A DNA stretch of 8,449 nucleotides from Paracoccaceae bacterium (GTDB lineage: Bacteria > Pseudomonadota > Alphaproteobacteria > Rhodobacterales > Rhodobacteraceae): contig JALSHK010000480.1 in assembly GCA_026982275.1 (NCBI GenBank), forward strand, positions 1-8,449, in the 5' to 3' direction. Made by a program: the position numbers and the translations under genes. This document shows, piece by piece, positions 5,315 through 8,449 of the stretch. How positions within the stretch are numbered: the stretch's first letter is position 1; the number at the start of each line of letters is the position of its first letter. The notes under the pieces are model-generated. The model was not told where the DNA came from. It made no database searches and was given only the letters and a program-made list of their open reading frames with translations.

Positions 5315-6362
5315 TCTGCCGGCTCTTGGCCAAAGGCTGCGGATCGCCACCTATAATGTCGAATGGTTCAGCAATCTTTTTGGCCGTCATGATGCTTTGC
5401 TGGAGGATGATGAATGGTCCAGCCGCTACAAGGTAAAACGGCAAGACCAGTTGCGAGCCATTGCCAAGGTGCTGCGTGTTATGGATGCCGACGCGATCAT
5501 GGTGATCGAAGCGCCAGATACCGGCGGCGACCGCAATTCCGTGCGCGCCTTGCAAAATTTTGCCGAAAGGTTTGGCTTGCGTCAATCCCGCGCACTCAGC
5601 GGCTTTGAAAGCCACACACGGCAAGAAATCAGCCTGCTTTATGATCCGGAGGTGGTGGAAGTGCGCCACAGACCCGAGGGGCTGAAGGCCGATGGAAAAG
5701 GCGTAGTGCATGCCCCGCGCTTTGATAGCAAATTCAGGATAGGCCACGAGGTTTTTAGCTTCTCCAAGCCGCCGCTGGAGGTATCGCTGACCCACAAACC
5801 CAGCGGTAAGGCGCTTCGGCTGATCGGGGTGCATGCCAAATCCAAGGCGGTGCATGGGGAGAAGGACGAGGCGCTGGCGCTGAAAATCGCAATCTCCAAC
5901 CGCAAAAAGCAAATGGCCCAATGCCGCTGGATCCGTCAGCGGGTGGAGGATCACCTTGCGCGCGGTGAAGCCCTGATCGTATTGGGTGATTTTAACGACG
6001 GGCCGGCGCATGAAAGCCATGGTCTCGGCGAAGAAGACTGTTTCAAAACTTCTGGTTTCGAGGTGGTGCTGGGAGATATATCGACTCCGGAAACCTATCT
6101 AAAAGACCCTAATGCGCGGCTCTGGCTGGATCCGATGCAGGGCTGGGCGCTGTCTTCCGCGCGGTTTTATCACTCGAAGCTGAAATGGTATGTCAATACC
6201 TTGCTGGATTATGTGATGCTTTCGCCCGATCTGGCCGAGGCGGCGAAATGGCGGATTTTCCATCCGTTTGATGATCCGCAATGTTTCCAAAACCCGGCGC
6301 TTCAGGCGGCATTGCTCACCGCCTCGGATCATTTTCCGGTTTGCGTTGACCTTCAGCTCTAA
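5286..6362 (+). CDS. Endonuclease/exonuclease/phosphatase (EEP) family hydrolase
   Basis: With a GTG start the protein has 358 residues and carries the full EEP catalytic set: ATYNVEWF (N24), VIEAPDTGG (E75, metal ligand), IGVHAKSK (H183), LIVLGDFNDGP (D235 and N237 in GDFND), LLDYVML (D308) and the C-terminal ASDHFPVCV (D348, H349). The family uses Mg2+ to cleave phosphodiester or phosphomonoester bonds in DNA, RNA, inositol phosphates or lipids; the substrate cannot be told from sequence. No signal peptide or membrane helix is visible, so it is probably cytoplasmic. It overlaps the djlA-like gene by 29 bases in another frame, with its ribosome-binding site inside that gene. Alternative starts are ATG 5280 and ATG 5265, which would add two or seven residues without better ribosome-binding sites. 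A promoter for the next gene lies in its last codons. Confidence 0.9.
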   Translation: MPSASPSRPDLPALGQRLRIATYNVEWFSNLFGRHDALLEDDEWSSRYKVKRQDQLRAIAKVLRVMDADAIMVIEAPDTGGDRNSVRALQNFAERFGLRQSRALSGFESHTRQEISLLYDPEVVEVRHRPEGLKADGKGVVHAPRFDSKFRIGHEVFSFSKPPLEVSLTHKPSGKALRLIGVHAKSKAVHGEKDEALALKIAISNRKKQMAQCRWIRQRVEDHLARGEALIVLGDFNDGPAHESHGLGEEDCFKTSGFEVVLGDISTPETYLKDPNARLWLDPMQGWALSSARFYHSKLKWYVNTLLDYVMLSPDLAEAAKWRIFHPFDDPQCFQNPALQAALLTASDHFPVCVDLQL

Positions 6363-6375
6363 GCCCCCATATATT
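6346..6375 (+). promoter_or_regulatory. Sigma-70 type promoter for the M3 peptidase gene
   Basis: TTGACC (6346-6351) and TATATT (6370-6375) are separated by 18 bases, each one base from or close to consensus. The -35 lies within the last codons of the EEP gene and the -10 just after its stop. Transcription would start near 6382, giving a leader of about 20 bases that carries the ribosome-binding site GGAGAG (6392-6397), suitably placed before the ATG at 6402. Confidence 0.65.
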
Positions 6376-6401
6376 GCCCAAACCTTTTTTCGGAGAGCCT
6401 T

Positions 6402-8237
6402 ATGTTCAAGCCTGCCCCCCTTATGCCCGATGCCCGTTTTTCCGCCGCCGAACCTTCGGGCGGCGCGGTGCTTGGCGATCTGCCACGCTGGGATCTGGAT
6501 GATTTGTATGGCGCCCCCGACGGCCCGGAAATCAGCGCCGATCTTGCATGGCTGAAAGGCGAAACCACAAGCTTTGCCGCCGATTACGAGGGCAAGCTGG
6601 CGGGGCTGGATGCCCCTGAAATGCTGCGGGTGATTGAGCGCTATGAGGCGATGCAGGGCAAAATGGGCCGGATCATGTCTTATGCCGGCCTGCGCTATTA
6701 TCAAAATACCTCGGATGGGGAACGCGCCAAATTCATGTCCGATATGCAGGGGGCGATCACCGATCTCAGCAATCCGCTGGTGTTTTTCACGCTGGAAATG
6801 AACCGGATAGAGGATGCGGTGCTGGATGGGCTGCTGGCCGAAAATCCCGCGCTCAACCGCTATAAGCCGGTGCTGGACCGGATGCGCGCCATGAAGCCCT
6901 ATCAGCTATCCGACGAGCTGGAGAAATTCCTGCATGATGCCTCGGTGGTCGGGGCTTCGGCATGGAATCGGCTGTTTGACGAAACCATGGCCGGGCTGGT
7001 TTTTATGGTGGATGGCGAGGAAACCGGCTTGGAGACCACGCTGAATTTGCTATCGGATAGTGATCGCGCGCGCCGCGAGATCGGGGCCAAGGCTCTGGCT
7101 GAGGTATTTACCAAAAACCTGCCGCTTTTTGCCCGCATTACCAATACGCTGGCCAAGGAAAAAGAGATCGAGGATCGTTGGCGCGGCCTTGAAACCCCGC
7201 AAAAACCCCGCCACCTCGCCAATGATGTGGAGCCGGAGGTGGTGCAAGCCCTGCGCGATGCGGTAGTCGCCGCTTACCCAAAGCTTTCGCACCGCTATTA
7301 TGCGCTCAAGGCCAAATGGCTGGGGCTGGAGAAGCTGGAAATGTGGGACCGCAACGCGCCATTGCCCGATGAAGAAGATCGGCTGGTAAACTGGGGCGAG
7401 GCGCGCGAGATCGTAATGGATGCCTATGCCGGCTTCGATCCCCGCCTGAGCGAGATCCTGACGCCGTTTTTTGATCAGGGCTGGATCGATGCGGAAGTGA
7501 AGCCCGGCAAGGCCCCGGGGGCTTTTGCCCATCCAACCGTCACCGATGTGCATCCCTATGTGATGCTCAATTATCTCGGCAAGCCGCGCGATGTCATGAC
7601 CCTTGCGCATGAGCTGGGCCATGGTGTGCATCAGGTGCTGGCCGCCAGGCAGGGCGAGCTTCTGTCCAGCACCCCGCTGACACTGGCCGAAACCGCCTCC
7701 GTTTTTGGCGAGATGCTGACCTTCCGCAAGCTGCTATCCGAGGCGCCGGACCAAGCCAGCCGCAAGCGCCTGCTGGCGGGGAAGGTCGAGGATATGATCA
7801 ATACCGTGGTGCGCCAGATCGCCTTTTACGATTTTGAATGCCGCTTGCACGCCGCCCGCGCTAAAGGCGAGCTGACGCCGGAGCAGATCAATGCCATCTG
7901 GATGGAAGTGCAGCATGAAAGCCTTGGCGAAGGTTTCAACTTCATGGAAGGCTACGAAAGCTTCTGGAGCTATATCCCGCATTTCATCCACTCGCCGTTT
8001 TATGTGTATGCCTATGCGTTTGGCGATGGCCTGGTGAATGCGCTCTATGCGGTTTATGAAGAAGGCGATGAGGGTTTTCAGGATAAATACTTCGAAATGC
8101 TCAAAGCCGGCGGCTCCAAACACCATAAAGAATTGCTCGCCCCCTTCGGGCTTGATGCCACCGACCCCGCATTCTGGGACAAGGGCCTTGGCATGATTTC
8201 AGCCATGATCGACGAGCTGGAAGCCATGGAAACCTGA
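6402..8237 (+). CDS. pepF: M3-family oligoendopeptidase (PepF type)
   Basis: A 611-residue zinc metallopeptidase, the normal size for the pepF/M3 family, which cleaves short peptides in the cytoplasm. It opens with the family's typical PRWDLDDLYGAPDGPEI stretch (about 28-44). The mostly helical N-terminal domain (PepF-type, about 120-190) is followed by the catalytic M3 domain (about 210-590). The zinc site is HELGH (403-407), with the third ligand E430 in LTLAETASVFGE. IPHFIHSPFYVYAYAFG (525-541) supplies the conserved histidines and tyrosines (H527, H530, Y534, Y536) used for substrate and transition-state binding. No signal peptide is present. The start ATG is supported by GGAGAG (6392-6397). 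It follows the EEP gene by 39 bases but has its own promoter, and a terminator-like hairpin follows 47 bases after its stop. All key residues are present, so it should be active. Confidence 0.95.
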   Translation: MFKPAPLMPDARFSAAEPSGGAVLGDLPRWDLDDLYGAPDGPEISADLAWLKGETTSFAADYEGKLAGLDAPEMLRVIERYEAMQGKMGRIMSYAGLRYYQNTSDGERAKFMSDMQGAITDLSNPLVFFTLEMNRIEDAVLDGLLAENPALNRYKPVLDRMRAMKPYQLSDELEKFLHDASVVGASAWNRLFDETMAGLVFMVDGEETGLETTLNLLSDSDRARREIGAKALAEVFTKNLPLFARITNTLAKEKEIEDRWRGLETPQKPRHLANDVEPEVVQALRDAVVAAYPKLSHRYYALKAKWLGLEKLEMWDRNAPLPDEEDRLVNWGEAREIVMDAYAGFDPRLSEILTPFFDQGWIDAEVKPGKAPGAFAHPTVTDVHPYVMLNYLGKPRDVMTLAHELGHGVHQVLAARQGELLSSTPLTLAETASVFGEMLTFRKLLSEAPDQASRKRLLAGKVEDMINTVVRQIAFYDFECRLHAARAKGELTPEQINAIWMEVQHESLGEGFNFMEGYESFWSYIPHFIHSPFYVYAYAFGDGLVNALYAVYEEGDEGFQDKYFEMLKAGGSKHHKELLAPFGLDATDPAFWDKGLGMISAMIDELEAMET

Positions 8238-8264
8238 CCTGCTTCATTCTTCTTGTTCAAATAC

Positions 8265-8310
8265 TCCGGGGGTGAGCGCAGCGAGGGGGCTGGCCCCCTT
8301 GTTTCCCGGA
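8265..8310 (+). terminator. Nested hairpin, probable transcription terminator of the M3 peptidase gene
   Basis: AGGGGG (8284-8289) pairs with CCCCCT (8294-8299) around CTGG and is followed by TTGTTT (8299-8304), an acceptable intrinsic terminator. An outer inverted repeat, TCCGGG (8265-8270) with CCCGGA (8305-8310), encloses it, and the GAGCGCAGCGAGG stretch lies between. Similar G/C-block hairpins after a CAAATACTCC lead-in are, from memory, common at gene ends in Rhodobacterales. Confidence 0.65.
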
Positions 8311-8312
8311 CC

Positions 8313-8428
8313 TAGAGCAAATCCAATCCAATTGAATTCACCGCATAACCCGAACGCATTTACAGGTGCATACGCGGCCTCAGGTTGCGCGGTAAATACA
8401 CGAATCCGGTTAGATTGGACGCGCTCTA
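8313..8428. repeat. About 116-bp imperfect palindrome with TAGAGC/GCTCTA ends, MITE- or REP-like
   Basis: The left end TAGAGCAAATCCAATC (8313-8328) and the right end GATTGGACGCGCTCTA (8413-8428) are inverted copies that match at 13 of 16 positions, with the three differences clustered in the middle (AAA against GCG). A second nested pair, ACCGCATAACCCGA (8340-8353) with TCAGGTTGCGCGGT (8380-8393), can form 12 of 14 pairs including one wobble. The remaining 8354-8379 would form the loop. No open reading frame fits it. It resembles a small non-coding inverted-repeat element. The rest of the stretch after the M3 gene holds the terminator and nothing else that I can see. Confidence 0.7.
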
Positions 8429-8449
8429 ATAGCCGGCGCGCCGATCCAC

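Noticed and set aside
5262..6020. A 252-residue open frame opposite the EEP gene
   Set aside because: It lies opposite a gene with all catalytic motifs intact; the composition is typical of an antisense shadow.
7050..7631. A 193-residue open frame opposite the M3 peptidase gene
   Set aside because: It is antisense to the conserved zinc-site region, with no start signal and no family match.
1..8449. A defence island, phage or secretion system
   Set aside because: None of the six supported genes belongs to such a system, and no recombinase, restriction, CRISPR or structural phage gene is present.

Overview
The window looks like chromosomal DNA from an alphaproteobacterium, most likely Rhodobacterales (roseobacter-like). 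The evidence is moderately high GC with strong GC preference at third codon positions, protein sequences that match the style of that order (DjlA-like chaperone, pepF/M3 peptidase, M50B-like peptidase tail), and GC-rich G/C-block hairpins between genes of a kind I associate with Rhodobacterales. The species cannot be fixed from the sequence alone. No tRNA, rRNA, CRISPR, transposase or phage gene is visible.

Layout. Positions 1-237 hold the 3' end of a + strand membrane gene, probably an M50-family metallopeptidase. Positions 238-485 are non-coding but very structured: a near-perfect 26-bp inverted repeat encloses three hairpins, followed by a 27-bp-period direct repeat that runs over the stop codon of the next gene. 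Positions 486-4103 (minus strand) encode one large fused hydantoinase/5-oxoprolinase (HyuA+HyuB), expected to be an ATP-dependent lactam or imide hydrolase. Positions 4104-4252 are a divergent regulatory region with a perfect 28-bp palindrome just upstream of a small ArsR-type winged-helix regulator (4253-4564). Then follow a DjlA-like TerB+J-domain co-chaperone (4622-5314), an endonuclease/exonuclease/phosphatase (EEP) family hydrolase that overlaps it and is probably translationally coupled (5286-6362), and an M3-family oligoendopeptidase (6402-8237) with its own likely sigma-70 promoter inside the end of the EEP gene. The last 212 bases hold a terminator-like hairpin and a roughly 116-bp imperfect palindrome that looks like a dispersed repeat or MITE.

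How they fit together. The best-supported regulatory hypothesis is that the ArsR-like protein binds the palindrome, represses itself and possibly also controls the divergent hydantoinase. The djlA-like and EEP genes form a small transcription unit; the peptidase can be expressed independently. The proteins are all recognisable housekeeping or catabolic types and I see no new multi-gene system. The less ordinary material is in the DNA structure: the 241-457 cassette, the operator palindrome, the 15-bp duplication in a conserved hydantoinase motif, and the terminal inverted-repeat element.
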